Shown piece after piece: positions 44,642 through 54,081 of a stretch of 64,000 nucleotides of DNA (within the stretch, counting starts at the first letter, position 1; the number at the start of each line of letters is the position of its first letter). Position numbers and translations under genes: made by a program. The DNA is taken from contig JAURIJ010000001.1 of assembly GCA_030832825.1 (NCBI GenBank), forward strand, positions 1-64,000. Direction: 5' to 3'. This DNA comes from Gammaproteobacteria bacterium. GTDB lineage: Bacteria; Pseudomonadota; Gammaproteobacteria; Pseudomonadales; Pseudohongiellaceae. Under the pieces are notes generated by a model. That model worked only from the letters and a program-made list of their open reading frames with translations. It was not told where the DNA came from and made no database searches.

Positions 44642-45120
44642 CCGCCTGCCTTGCCGGCGCCGTCGAGCAGGGCCAGGACATCGTCGTGGTGGGTCTTGGT
44701 GGTGACCTTGTCCATCACATGCGCCACACGGCCGTCGCGGTCGATCAGGACACTGGTGCGCAGGATGCCCATGAACTCGCGGCCCATGAACTTCTTCAGG
44801 CCCCATACGCCGTATTGCTCGGCCACTGCGTGATCGACGTCGGCCAGCAGGGTGAAGTTCAGGCCGTCGCGCTCGGCGAATTTCTTCAGGCTCTTCACCG
44901 GATCGGGACTCACGGCCAGCACCACGGTGTCGCGGGCGTCGAGCGCCGCCTTCACATCGCGCAGCCCGCAGGCCTGCACCGTGCAGCCGGGGGTCATGGC
45001 CTTGGGGTAGAAGTACAGCAGCACCTGGCGGCCACGGAACTGGCTCAGAGTGACGTTCTGGCCGTGCTGGTCCTGCAGGGTGAAATCGGGGGCGGCAGTG
45101 CCGAGTGCGGGAAAGGTCAT
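44638..45120 (-). CDS. bcp: Thioredoxin-dependent thiol peroxidase Bcp
   Basis: 160 aa peroxiredoxin of the BCP/PrxQ group. The peroxidatic Cys46 and resolving Cys51 are in TPGCTVQACGLRD, the form that makes an intramolecular disulfide. It reduces hydroperoxides with thioredoxin. ATG 45120 follows GGAGACC; the longer open frame upstream is not coding. First gene of the operon with ybfF and pdxJ, divergent from cobB. Confidence 0.94.
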   Translation of the reverse strand: MTFPALGTAAPDFTLQDQHGQNVTLSQFRGRQVLLYFYPKAMTPGCTVQACGLRDVKAALDARDTVVLAVSPDPVKSLKKFAERDGLNFTLLADVDHAVAEQYGVWGLKKFMGREFMGILRTSVLIDRDGRVAHVMDKVTTKTHHDDVLALLDGAGKAGG

Positions 45121-45233
45121 GGGAGGTCTCCTGGTTGCGGCCGGCCCGGATTGGGCGGCCATTATAGCCACGCAGGCAGTACGCGGCGAGCAGGCTGGCG
45201 GATTCGCGGGGCGCAGGGCTAGAATCCCGCCCC

Positions 45234-45944
45234 ATGAGACGCCCCGTGAACTCCATCGTCGTGCTGACCGGTGCCGGCATTTCCGCCGAGTCCGGCATTG
45301 CCACCTTCCGCGCCAGTGACGGCCTGTGGGAGAACCACCGCATCGAGGACGTCGCCACGCCCGAGGGCTTCGCCCGCAACCCCCAGCTCGTGCACCACTT
45401 CTACAATCAGCGCCGCCGTCAGCTGCTGCAGGACGACATCCGCCCCAACGCCGCCCACCTGGCGCTGGCACGCCTGGAGCGCGAGTTTCACGGCGCGTTC
45501 CTGCTGGTGACCCAGAACGTCGACAACCTGCACGAGCGCGCCGGCAGCCGAAAGTTGCTGCACATGCACGGCGAGCTGCTGAAGATGCGCTGCAGCGAGA
45601 GCCAGCTGGTGTTCGACCTGCGCGACGACCTGAGCTTCGACAGTGTCTGCCGCTGCTGCGGCACGCCGGGCAATCTGCGCCCGCACATCGTCTGGTTCGG
45701 CGAGATGCCGCTGCACATGCCGCAGGTCAACCGGGCGCTGGCCCAGTGCGACTTGTTTCTGTCCATCGGCACCTCCGGCAATGTCTATCCCGCCGCCGGT
45801 TTCCACCAGAGCGCGAAGCTCAGCGGCGCCCACACGGTGGAACTGAATCTGGAGACCACCGGCTCCTGCTTCGACGAACATCGCTATGGCATGGCCGGCA
45901 CCCTGGTGCCGGCGTATGTGGAGTGTCTGCTGAATCCGCTGTGA
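45234..45944 (+). CDS. cobB: NAD-dependent protein deacylase, sirtuin (CobB type)
   Basis: 236 aa. NAD-binding [14 protein letters not shown] (13-26), QNVDNLH (94-100) and catalytic His112 (HMHGEL) are present. Cys120, 139, 141 and 142 could form the zinc site. Tyr57 and Arg60 (FYNQR) match the Tyr-x-x-Arg pair that lets class III sirtuins remove succinyl groups as well as acetyl. It should regulate metabolic enzymes such as acetyl-CoA synthetase. A DUF2442 gene follows after 46 nt. Confidence 0.94.
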   Translation: MRRPVNSIVVLTGAGISAESGIATFRASDGLWENHRIEDVATPEGFARNPQLVHHFYNQRRRQLLQDDIRPNAAHLALARLEREFHGAFLLVTQNVDNLHERAGSRKLLHMHGELLKMRCSESQLVFDLRDDLSFDSVCRCCGTPGNLRPHIVWFGEMPLHMPQVNRALAQCDLFLSIGTSGNVYPAAGFHQSAKLSGAHTVELNLETTGSCFDEHRYGMAGTLVPAYVECLLNPL

Positions 45945-45990
45945 GCGGGCGCGGCGGGGTCACGAGCGCCGGAGAGTCGCGACAAGCCCG

Positions 45991-46239
45991 GTGCAGGAAC
46001 GGATCGGGCTCCATATCGAGTACCGTTTCGGCCACAGTTTGCTCATCACCTTCGATGATGGCGTGTCAGGCGTGGTGGATATGTCCGAGTATCTGCGTCG
46101 AGGTCCGGTCTTTGCTCCACTGCAGGATATCGAGTTCTTCCGCAAGGCGCGTATCGAAGGCGGGACGATTGCATGGCCCAATGGGGCAGACATAGCGCCC
46201 GAGTCGCTTTATGAGAAGTGCCTGGGCGCTGCGGCTTGA
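45991..46239 (+). CDS. DUF2442 family protein
   Basis: 82 aa with a GTG start. IEYRFGHSLLITFDDGVSGV, then DMSEYLRRGPVFAPLQD and GGTIAWPNGADIAPESLY, is the DUF2442 pattern, a small domain often paired with DUF4160 as a putative toxin-antitoxin or metabolic pair. No DUF4160 partner is adjacent here, so it appears solitary. Function unknown. Confidence 0.85.
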   Translation: MQERIGLHIEYRFGHSLLITFDDGVSGVVDMSEYLRRGPVFAPLQDIEFFRKARIEGGTIAWPNGADIAPESLYEKCLGAAA

Positions 46240-46259
46240 GGACTTGCTGGATTTCCGGT

Positions 46260-46286
46260 GAGCTCTTGCTCAGGGCTCGCTCCTAC
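46260..46286. repeat. REP-like palindromic half-element
   Basis: On the minus strand the sequence reads GTAGGAGCGAGCCCTGAGCA and on to AGAGCTC, an imperfect palindrome of the GTAGGAGC... type known as REP sequences in pseudomonads. It overlaps the 3' end of the Tat-exported protein gene and supplies its TAG stop (46283-46285). Confidence 0.6.
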
Positions 46287-47218
46287 AGCCCCGCCGGCAC
46301 CTCCGGAATCCGCGCCACGATCACCTGCTGCTGCGCACGGCTGATGCCGTAGACCACGCGCTCGCCCACCGCACTGCGATCCCAGGCCCAGGACTGACCT
46401 TCGAAGGGCACGTCGATGGTGGTCACGTATTCCAGCGTCACCCCTTGCTTCGGAATGCGCAGTACATGCAGCTCTGGCAGGTCGTGTCCGGTCACATACA
46501 GCAGGCCGTCGTCGCCCCAGTCGCCGCCCGAGCAGGCGCTGTCGCCCCAGGTGGCGATGACCTGGGGCGGGAACAGCCAGGCCTGCAGCTCCTGCCAGTC
46601 GTCATTGAACTTCGCCACGTGAGTCCAGCGCTGATCGAAGCCCGGCGTGGTGCCCCCGTCGTTGTAATTGGCGAAGCAGGCCCACCAGAAACCGTCGCGG
46701 CGCACGGCCCAGGTCAACGAGCCCAGACGCAGGCCCAGCGCATGACTCGCCAGCGGCTGCAGCGTGCGGGCGTCGTAGCGCTCCAGCGAGCTCGCCATGG
46801 GCAGCTGCGGAAAATTGGAATGCGCGAGCACCAGCGTGTCGCCGTCCACCCAGCCGGCGTTCAGATGGATGATGGCGCCGTTGCGCGGACCGAACCAGTG
46901 CGCCACGCGCTCGCCCGTGTCCTTGCGATGCTTGACCAGCGCGTGATTGCCGATGCCGTAGAAATGGTCGGCATCCACGGCCACGCCCTGATTCGCTTCC
47001 AGGATGTGCCAGCGCTGCAACTCGGTGGCCACCAGACCGTGACGCGTGAGCTCGGGTGCCGGCGCGGCCGGCAGCGACGCCAGCCAGTCGCGGTAGGCGT
47101 TGCGCAGGGCGTCACTGCCCTGCTCGGCGGCCAGCGCACGCCCGGCCACGCCTGCGACCGCGACGCCCGCCGTGGCGGCAATGCCCTTGAGCAGTGTTCG
47201 ACGAGACAGACTTGCCAT
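46283..47218 (-). CDS. Tat-exported protein of unknown function, probable beta-propeller
   Basis: 311 aa. The N-terminus has a twin-arginine motif (SRRTLLKGIAATAG) and a hydrophobic stretch ending GRALAAEQ, so it is folded before export to the periplasm. The rest is rich in Trp/Gly and regularly spaced strands (GVAVDADHFYGIGNHALVKH, VVYGISRAQQQVIVARIPEV), suggestive of a propeller. No family named. ATG at 47218 lies 3 nt after the TonB receptor's TGA, so it is translationally coupled to that receptor and may process or bind the same ligand in the periplasm. Confidence 0.75.
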   Translation of the reverse strand: MASLSRRTLLKGIAATAGVAVAGVAGRALAAEQGSDALRNAYRDWLASLPAAPAPELTRHGLVATELQRWHILEANQGVAVDADHFYGIGNHALVKHRKDTGERVAHWFGPRNGAIIHLNAGWVDGDTLVLAHSNFPQLPMASSLERYDARTLQPLASHALGLRLGSLTWAVRRDGFWWACFANYNDGGTTPGFDQRWTHVAKFNDDWQELQAWLFPPQVIATWGDSACSGGDWGDDGLLYVTGHDLPELHVLRIPKQGVTLEYVTTIDVPFEGQSWAWDRSAVGERVVYGISRAQQQVIVARIPEVPAGL

Positions 47219-47220
47219 GA

Positions 47221-50200
47221 TCAAAACCTCTTGGTGATCTGCAGATTCCAGCTGCGACCGGACAGCAGGGACTGACTGACAGATGGATCATAGCCGAAAC
47301 TCTCGGCGGCCAGCGGCGGCTCCTCGTCCGTCACGTTGATCACGCCAAGACGCACGCGGGTGTCTTGCAGCAACGCATGGCCGGCACCGTCGAACTCGTA
47401 GCCCAGCGAGAGGTTGTAGGTCACGAAGCTGTCCACCACACGACGGTAGACAGTGCGGCCCTGTGTGAAGAAGGGCTCGATGTAGCTTGGCTGGCCCAGG
47501 CTGTCCCAGACCGCCTGGGTGGTCGTCGCGCCCGCGTCGTGAGTCTCGCCCACATGGTAGATGCCCAGACCGGCATTCCACTGATCCTTGCGCCAGAACA
47601 GGTTGCTCGTGCTGCGCCACTCGGCCGCCCCGGATGCGAACAGCAGATCGCTGACCGTGGGCGCCACGTTCGCCGGCGCCAGGGTGGTCTCGGCGGTATC
47701 CAGATACGCCCATTCGGTGCTGAACACCAGATCGCCGATGGGCAGATCCCGCAGCTCGTAGCGCAGTCCGAAATCCACGCCACGGTGCTCGCTGGAAGAC
47801 AGATTCAGGAACGGCTGGTTGCGTGAGAAGGTGCGCCCTGCCGCCGCCACCGGCTTGCCGGGATTGGCCGCGTTGTAAGCGGCAAAGGCAGCACGGTCTT
47901 CGGCCGTCAGCGGGTAGCGCTGGATGTCCGCATCGCCCTTGTAGGCGGCCGTGCCACTGCCCAGATCGATGTTGCCGATGGCAACGCCGGCCGCCAGCTG
48001 CTGCTGGGTGTAGGCCGTGAGCAGTGCCACGTCGCTCTCGTTGATCTGCGCCACGCTGCGCTGGCCCAGCAGATCGCTGCGACGGATGCGCCACCAGTCG
48101 GCGTTCACACTCAGCCCTTCGACGAAGGGCACGTCGATCACGAAGCCAAAGGTGTCGCCCTTCGACTCCTGCGGCTGCAGATCCGGATTGCCGCCGAAGT
48201 AGGTGCGCATCACGTAGGGACCTTCGTTCAGTGCGGGATTGCGGTAGGGGTCGGTGTCGCCGGCGCCTGCGCTGATGGTCCAGCGCGGGCTGGTGTACAG
48301 CGCGGCCAGGCTGGGGGCCATGAAGCCCTCATTGTAGGAGGCGCGCAGCATCAGCCACTCGGCCGGCTTCCAGTTCAGGCCGACCTTCGGCTTGGTGGTG
48401 CTGCCGAAATCGCTGTAGCGCTCGCTGCGGGCGGACAGGCTCAGCTCCAGGCGCTTGAGCAGCGTCATGTCGGCGTCTTCGTTGACCAGCGGAATCAGCA
48501 GCTCCGCAAAGGCACTGCTGACATCGCGATCGCCGAACACGTCCGGGCGCGGCGGGTGCAGCAGGAAGTCGTTGTTGGTGGTGTCCAGCCCGGAGCTGGC
48601 CGGGTTCTCGCCGCTGAAGGGGGGGCGCAGGTCCTCCAGTTCCTCGGTGCGGTGTTCCACACCCACCGCGGCCATCACGTCGCCGCCCCACCAGCTGAGC
48701 AGGGTGCCAGTGGCCTTGAAGTCGACACTGGCGATGCTGGCCTGGGCCTCACGGGCAAACACAGCGCTGAAGGAATCCACCACGGCCTGCGGGTTGCGGT
48801 AGGGTGCATCGGCCACCACGGCGCCGTTCTGCACCTTGAAGGTGTAGCCGAAGGGGTTGTAGGCAGTGGCGTCGGTGCGGGCGATCGCGGCCTGCAGCAG
48901 GCTCTCGCGCACATCCGGATAGGCCTCGTCGTTGCCGTTCACTTCGTTGTAGAAGAGCGAGGATTCCCAGGTCCAGGTCTCGCCCAGCGAGCCCTTCAAG
49001 CCGGCGGTGAGGCGCAGCACGTCGGAATCCGTCTCGATCACTTCCGGGGCCAGCCCCGCCAGCGTCATCTGGGTGAAGCCGACCGTGCGCGGCGTGCCGG
49101 TCAGGCGCGGAGTGCCGTCCGCACTGGCGGCGCCGGTCGGGTGATAGAAGCGCGAGCCGTAGGGGTTGTAGGGATTGTCCACGGGCATCAGCATCAGCTT
49201 GTCCGAGGTCGGCCCGTTCAGGGCCAGAGGCTGGCGCTGCATGGTGGAGTTGGCCAGGTAGTAACCGAACTCCGCGAAGGCCGTCATCGTGTCCGTCACA
49301 TCGTACTCACCGGCCAGGTAGGCATTGCCGCGCTTGACCTCGGGTGAGGCCAGACCGAACTGGTTCAGGTCGAGGAAGAACTCGGGGTTGCTGGTGCGGC
49401 TGGGCGCTGCGGTGGTCAGCGTGGGCACACCGTTGACCGGACGAAAGTAGTTGTTGGCCGTCGCAGTGCCGACACGGAAGGTCGGCCAGTAGCCGCGCGC
49501 GGAGCGTCCGTCAAAGGGGCCGCCGGGCGCATTGAACGGCGCGGGGGCACGGTCGGAATTGAAGGAAGTCCTGCTGAAGTCGCGGTCGGTCAACGCGATA
49601 CTGTCGCGGCTCAGGGCCTCCAGTGTGCCGATGAAACGGCCACGACCGTCGGCCAGATCAGTGGAGCCGAAGGTCAGCGCCAGCTGGGTGCTGCCACCGC
49701 CGCCGTGTTCAGCGCCGCCCTGCTGCAACGACACTTCCACGCCGTCGAACTCGCGCTTCATGAGGTAATTGATCACCCCGCCCACGGCGTCCGAGCCGTA
49801 GATGGCCGAGGCACCGTCGCGCAGCACGTCGATGCGCTCGACACCCTGCGTCGGCAGCTGATTGACGTTCACCGCCTGGGACAGGCCCGCCGTCATCGGG
49901 TTGATGGCCATGCGCCGACCGTTCACCAGCACCAGCGTGGCCGTGGCGCCCATGCTGCGCAGATTGATGTTGGCGTTGTCGCCGCGCGCGCCGGAGGATC
50001 CCAGTCGCGTTTCGTTCTCGGGCAGGTTCACCACGGAAGGCAGCGAGCTGAGCAGATCCACTGGCAACAGTGCCGAGCGCACCTCCATGGCCTCTTCACT
50101 GATCACAGACACCGGCACGGCGCTGTCATTGAGCGCACGGTGGATATTGGAACCAGTCACCACCACTTCCTCGATCGCGGGCGCCTCTTCGGCGGTGCTT

Positions 50201-50346
50201 TGTGTGGCACTCTGGGCGACAGCACTTGCGCCGCCCCCCAGCAGCATGCTGGACAGTGCCAGTTGCACCATCATAGTCAGGGGCTTGCGACGCCATGCAG
50301 GCGCGGCGGAGGCGGAAAGCGGATGAGTCGAGGAAAACCTGTTCAT
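47221..50346 (-). CDS. Large TonB-dependent outer-membrane receptor
   Basis: 1041 aa with a long signal region ending near GGGASAVAQ. A TonB box (EEVVVTGSNIHR) is followed by the plug (NINLRSMGATATLVLVNGRR, ERIDVLRDGASAIYGSDAVG) and a barrel ending LQITKRF. The NGRR and DGASAIYGSDAVGG plug signature belongs to the long receptor group used for peptides, glycans and other large substrates in marine gammaproteobacteria and sphingomonads. It leads a two-gene unit with the Tat-exported protein. The 205-nt upstream region carries its RBS and a REP-like element. Confidence 0.93.
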   Translation of the reverse strand: MNRFSSTHPLSASAAPAWRRKPLTMMVQLALSSMLLGGGASAVAQSATQSTAEEAPAIEEVVVTGSNIHRALNDSAVPVSVISEEAMEVRSALLPVDLLSSLPSVVNLPENETRLGSSGARGDNANINLRSMGATATLVLVNGRRMAINPMTAGLSQAVNVNQLPTQGVERIDVLRDGASAIYGSDAVGGVINYLMKREFDGVEVSLQQGGAEHGGGGSTQLALTFGSTDLADGRGRFIGTLEALSRDSIALTDRDFSRTSFNSDRAPAPFNAPGGPFDGRSARGYWPTFRVGTATANNYFRPVNGVPTLTTAAPSRTSNPEFFLDLNQFGLASPEVKRGNAYLAGEYDVTDTMTAFAEFGYYLANSTMQRQPLALNGPTSDKLMLMPVDNPYNPYGSRFYHPTGAASADGTPRLTGTPRTVGFTQMTLAGLAPEVIETDSDVLRLTAGLKGSLGETWTWESSLFYNEVNGNDEAYPDVRESLLQAAIARTDATAYNPFGYTFKVQNGAVVADAPYRNPQAVVDSFSAVFAREAQASIASVDFKATGTLLSWWGGDVMAAVGVEHRTEELEDLRPPFSGENPASSGLDTTNNDFLLHPPRPDVFGDRDVSSAFAELLIPLVNEDADMTLLKRLELSLSARSERYSDFGSTTKPKVGLNWKPAEWLMLRASYNEGFMAPSLAALYTSPRWTISAGAGDTDPYRNPALNEGPYVMRTYFGGNPDLQPQESKGDTFGFVIDVPFVEGLSVNADWWRIRRSDLLGQRSVAQINESDVALLTAYTQQQLAAGVAIGNIDLGSGTAAYKGDADIQRYPLTAEDRAAFAAYNAANPGKPVAAAGRTFSRNQPFLNLSSSEHRGVDFGLRYELRDLPIGDLVFSTEWAYLDTAETTLAPANVAPTVSDLLFASGAAEWRSTSNLFWRKDQWNAGLGIYHVGETHDAGATTTQAVWDSLGQPSYIEPFFTQGRTVYRRVVDSFVTYNLSLGYEFDGAGHALLQDTRVRLGVINVTDEEPPLAAESFGYDPSVSQSLLSGRSWNLQITKRF

Positions 50347-50531
50347 GCGTGAAACTCCTGAAGGTCTGCGTGAGACAAAGCAGACGGCATTGACGACACC
50401 GCGACAACGCGTCGCGGCCAGTTCAGGCGTTCACCATAAGGAGAGTTTGCGACAGAGGAATGGCAGAAAGACTGCAGTTGGGTGACGCGCAGATGACACG
50501 GCGGTAGGCTTTTCCCCAGGCAGGGAAATCC

Positions 50532-50555
50532 GTTCGCCTGCCAGCAGGCTCCTAC
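50532..50555. repeat. REP-like element at the thioesterase 3' end
   Basis: The plus strand reads GTTCGCCTGCCAGCAGGCTC and then CTAC, nearly the same as the outer arms of the palindrome at 14304-14631 (one base differs in the loop). Its TAG (50552-50554, minus strand) is the stop codon of the thioesterase gene. Confidence 0.7.
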
Positions 50556-50941
50556 AGCAAGCGCTCCAGCGACTCGGGAAAGCATGGCCGCCCCTGTGCA
50601 TTCACCGCAGCGACAACGAACCGGGCATTCAAGATCGGCCTGCCCTCGGGCAGCAGCGTGATCTGTTGCACGAAGGCCATGCGCAACCGCGACACGCGCT
50701 CGGTCTTCACGCTGACGCGAAACACATCGCCACTGCACAGCGAGCGCAGGTAGTCCAGCTCGGCGCGGATCACCATCACGTGCAGACCGCTGGCGGTGAG
50801 GGCGGCGAAATCCAGCCCGCGACTCTTTAGAAACTCGTGCCGCGCGTGTTCGGTGTAGTTCTGATAGACGGCATTGTTCACGACGCCCTGCAGATCACAT
50901 TCGTAATCCCGCACGGCCATGTCCACAGTGTAAGTCTGCAT
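50552..50941 (-). CDS. Hotdog-fold acyl-CoA thioesterase (YbgC/4HBT type)
   Basis: 129 aa. RDYECDLQGVVNNAVYQNYT matches the 4-hydroxybenzoyl-CoA/YbgC thioesterase pattern. The usual catalytic Asp (D-x-x-G-V-V-N/F) is present as DLQGVVNN. It hydrolyses acyl-CoAs; chain preference unknown. ATG 50941 is used; the open frame is longer upstream without a site. Divergent from the amidase. The stop comes from a REP-like element. Confidence 0.88.
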   Translation of the reverse strand: MQTYTVDMAVRDYECDLQGVVNNAVYQNYTEHARHEFLKSRGLDFAALTASGLHVMVIRAELDYLRSLCSGDVFRVSVKTERVSRLRMAFVQQITLLPEGRPILNARFVVAAVNAQGRPCFPESLERLL

Positions 50942-51062
50942 GGGGGTCTCGCCTCGCTGCTGCGCCCGGAGTGCGGCGGATGATAGCACTGCCTGCCACG
51001 CTGGAGTCGGCCCGGGAATTTGCATAGACTCCGGGCAAGCTCTCTTCCGGACTCCATCCACC

Positions 51063-52646
51063 ATGCCCCGAATGCCGCCTCCCATCCGCCTACCCTCCTC
51101 CTTTGTGCTGCGCGCCTTTGTGGCACTTTGCCTGATCCTCGCTGTCAGCGCCTGCCGCAATCCGCAGAGCCGCCCGGGCAGCCTGCTGGACCAGGCCGAT
51201 GTCAGCTCCCTGCAGGCGGCCATGAGCGAAGGCAGCCTCACGGCCGTGGCCATCACGGAACATTATCTGACGCGCATTGCCGAGCTGGACCTGCCACTGC
51301 GCGCCGTGCTGGAAGTGAACCCCGAGGCGCTGAGCATCGCCGCCGCCCTGGATGCCGAGCGCGCGGCGGGCACAGTGCGCTCGCCCCTGCACGGCATTCC
51401 GGTGCTGCTCAAGGACAACATCGACACCGCCGACCAGATGCACACCACGGCCGGCAGCCTGGCCTTGCTGGACGCCCCCACCCCACAGCGCGATGCCTTC
51501 CTGGTCACTCGCCTGCGTGAGGCCGGTGCCATCCTCCTGGGCAAGACCAACATGAGTGAGTGGGCAAACTTCCGCTCCACCAACGCCTCCAGCGGCTGGT
51601 CCAGTCGCGGCGGCCAGACCCGCAACCCCTATGACCTCGAACGCACGCCCTGCGGCTCCAGCTCCGGCTCGGCCGTGGCGCTGGCGGCAGACTTCGCGGT
51701 GCTGGCCGTCGGCACGGAAACCGATGGCTCCATCGTCTGCCCCTCCGCGCACAACAGCGTGGTGGGCATCAAGCCCTCTCTCGGCCTGATCTCGCGCGTC
51801 GGGATCATTCCCATTGCCCACAGCCAGGACACGGCCGGCCCCATGGCCCGCTCGGTGCGCGATGCCGCCCTGCTGCTCAATGCCTTGGTGGCCGAGGACG
51901 TCGACGATCTCATCACATCGAATCTGCGCACCCGCACACCGCTGGACTACACCGCCTTCCTGCGCGAGGACGCCCTGGAGGGCAAGCGCATCGGCGTGAT
52001 GCGCCAGGCCTTCGGCCGCGACGCTGCGCTGGACGCTCTCATGGAAGCCCAGTTGCAGGTGCTGCGGGACGCGGGTGCAGAAGTGTTCGACATCGCCATC
52101 AATGCGGCGCGCAGCTTCTCGAGTGCGGAAACCCAGGTGCTGCTGTTCGAGTTCAAGAACGATCTGGAGAACTATCTTTACGAGCGCGGTGGCAGCCTGC
52201 AGAGCCTGCGCGACCTGATTGCCTGGAACGAGGCGAACGCCGCCATGGTGATGCCGCACTTCGGGCAGGAGTTGTTCCTGCAAGCGCAGGAGACCACCAA
52301 TCTGGGCGATCAGACGTACCTGAGCGCCCTGGGCTACAGCAAGGCCTTCAGCCAGAGCAGCATCAACAGCGTGATGCAGGACCTGGAACTGGACGCCCTG
52401 GTGGCCCCGACCAACAGCACCGGCTGGCCGGTGGACCCGAGCGGCGACAAGACTGAAGGCTATGTGTCCAGCGCCAGCCTGGCGGCGGTGTCGGGCTATC
52501 CCAACATCAGCGTGCCGGCGGGGTATCTGGATGGCTTCCCCATCGGCCTCTCGTTCATGGGCAGGCAATACAGCGAACCCACGCTCATCGGCATCGCCTA
52601 CGCCTACGAGCAGCTCACCCAGGCCCGCCGCGCGCCTCAGTTGTAG
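51063..52646 (+). CDS. Amidase-signature lipoprotein
   Basis: 527 aa. The N-terminal signal ends in a lipobox (LAVSAC, Cys31), placing this amidase in the periplasm or envelope. The Ser-cisSer-Lys triad of the amidase-signature family is visible: Lys117 in [11 protein letters not shown], Ser199/200 in [10 protein letters not shown] and Ser223 in [11 protein letters not shown]. It hydrolyses amide bonds; most relatives are cytoplasmic, so export is notable. Converges with and overlaps the M20 peptidase by 10 nt. Confidence 0.9.
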   Translation: MPRMPPPIRLPSSFVLRAFVALCLILAVSACRNPQSRPGSLLDQADVSSLQAAMSEGSLTAVAITEHYLTRIAELDLPLRAVLEVNPEALSIAAALDAERAAGTVRSPLHGIPVLLKDNIDTADQMHTTAGSLALLDAPTPQRDAFLVTRLREAGAILLGKTNMSEWANFRSTNASSGWSSRGGQTRNPYDLERTPCGSSSGSAVALAADFAVLAVGTETDGSIVCPSAHNSVVGIKPSLGLISRVGIIPIAHSQDTAGPMARSVRDAALLLNALVAEDVDDLITSNLRTRTPLDYTAFLREDALEGKRIGVMRQAFGRDAALDALMEAQLQVLRDAGAEVFDIAINAARSFSSAETQVLLFEFKNDLENYLYERGGSLQSLRDLIAWNEANAAMVMPHFGQELFLQAQETTNLGDQTYLSALGYSKAFSQSSINSVMQDLELDALVAPTNSTGWPVDPSGDKTEGYVSSASLAAVSGYPNISVPAGYLDGFPIGLSFMGRQYSEPTLIGIAYAYEQLTQARRAPQL

Positions 52647-54001
52647 ACCACGTCCCGCACAATGGCGCGCATGTCGCTGACTCCGCGGCGGAAGGCGTCC
52701 ACCCGGATGTGCTCGTCATTGCCATGCACGCCGGTGGCCTCCCCCACTTCGGTGATGATCGGGTCGAAGCCGTAGCTGACGATGCCCTGATCACGCGTGA
52801 AATGGCTGTCGGTGAAGCCCGTGCTCACCGACGGCAGCACGCGGGAGCCCGGGTGCAGTTCGCGGGTAACGCGCTCGATGGCGGTGAACAGGCGCGAGGT
52901 GGTCTCGGAAATGGCGGGCGTGAAGGCCATGATCACCTCCACCTCGACCCCCGTCGGCGCAATCAGCGCCTCCAGCTCCGACACGAACACCTCGGCCGGA
53001 CGATCGGGCAGAATGCGGCAGTCCAGCTCGGCCCAGGCTTCAGGCGGCACCACATTGATCTTGGAGGAGCCACTCAGACGCGTCATGGAGCAGGTGTCGC
53101 GGATCAGCGCGTGACGGCCGGGATTGTCTTCCTGCAGACGGGTGAGGAAGTCCGGGTCCTGCACGGCCAGTGACATGTTGCTGAAGGCCACGCCCCAGTC
53201 ATCGGTGCGCCCTTCTGCCAGGCCTTTGAAATAGGTGTCCACCGGGCCGACCACGCGCGGCGGGAACGGGTTCTCGCGCAGAATCGCGAGCGCATCGACG
53301 ATGCGAGTCACCGAACTGGTGGTGCGCGGCGAGGAGCCGTGTCCGGGCACATCCACGGCTGTCAACCGCAGCCAGACCGGCACTTTCTGCGTGACTTCCA
53401 CCCCGAACACGATGTCGTCCCCGGAGCGGCTGCCGCTGCCCCCTTCGTTGAGCAGCAGGCCGGCGCCGGCAAAGATCTGGGGCCGGTTCTCGATCAGCCA
53501 GCCCACGCCGAACTCCCCGCCCGCCTCTTCATCGGCGGTGGCCAGGAAGACCACGTCGCGGTTCAGCGGCAGGCCGGCGCGGTGCAGACTGAGGAAGGCG
53601 GCCAGGTGGGAAATGCCGGTGCCCTTCATGTCGCGGGCGCCGCGGCCCAGGATGTAGCCGTCGCGGATCTCGCCCGACAGCGGGTCGATGGTCCAGTACT
53701 CCATTTCCGCCGGCACCACATCGGTGTGCTGCAGCAGGATCAGGGCGGGCTCGTCGCCACCTTCCAGACGGGCCCAGATATTGCCCCGTCCTGGTGCACT
53801 CTCGGCCGTCTCGTAGGCGATGCCTTCCTGCTCGAAGATGCGGGCGTAGAACTCGACGGCCCGGTATTCATTGCCGGGCGGGTTGATGGTGTCCACCTTG
53901 ATGAACTCCTGCAGCCAGGCAACGGCTTCATCTTCAATGGATTGGGCGTGCAGCGGGGCACTGAGCGCCCCGAGCAGCAGAAACAGGAAGGGCAATCGCA
54001 T
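52637..54001 (-). CDS. Secreted M20 family metallopeptidase
   Basis: 454 aa with a short signal peptide (FLFLLLGALSAPLHAQ). Metal and catalytic residues are in LLQHTDVVP (His92), GARDMKG (Asp124) and ATADEEAGGEFG (Glu158/159). Members cleave dipeptides or acylated amino acids. ATG 54001 follows AAGGAGA. It ends a minus-strand operon with the two secreted paralogues upstream (gap 80 nt), and faces the lipoprotein amidase tail to tail. Confidence 0.92.
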   Translation of the reverse strand: MRLPFLFLLLGALSAPLHAQSIEDEAVAWLQEFIKVDTINPPGNEYRAVEFYARIFEQEGIAYETAESAPGRGNIWARLEGGDEPALILLQHTDVVPAEMEYWTIDPLSGEIRDGYILGRGARDMKGTGISHLAAFLSLHRAGLPLNRDVVFLATADEEAGGEFGVGWLIENRPQIFAGAGLLLNEGGSGSRSGDDIVFGVEVTQKVPVWLRLTAVDVPGHGSSPRTTSSVTRIVDALAILRENPFPPRVVGPVDTYFKGLAEGRTDDWGVAFSNMSLAVQDPDFLTRLQEDNPGRHALIRDTCSMTRLSGSSKINVVPPEAWAELDCRILPDRPAEVFVSELEALIAPTGVEVEVIMAFTPAISETTSRLFTAIERVTRELHPGSRVLPSVSTGFTDSHFTRDQGIVSYGFDPIITEVGEATGVHGNDEHIRVDAFRRGVSDMRAIVRDVVYN

Positions 54002-54081
54002 GGCGGCTCTCCTTGACCGATTGGGGAATACGGTTGAACAGCCAGCAAGAGCTGTGCCGGCTGCGGGCGTCGCTGCGCCCG

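Noticed and set aside
45991..46239. A toxin-antitoxin pair.
   Set aside because: No partner frame with a recognised toxin lies on either side.
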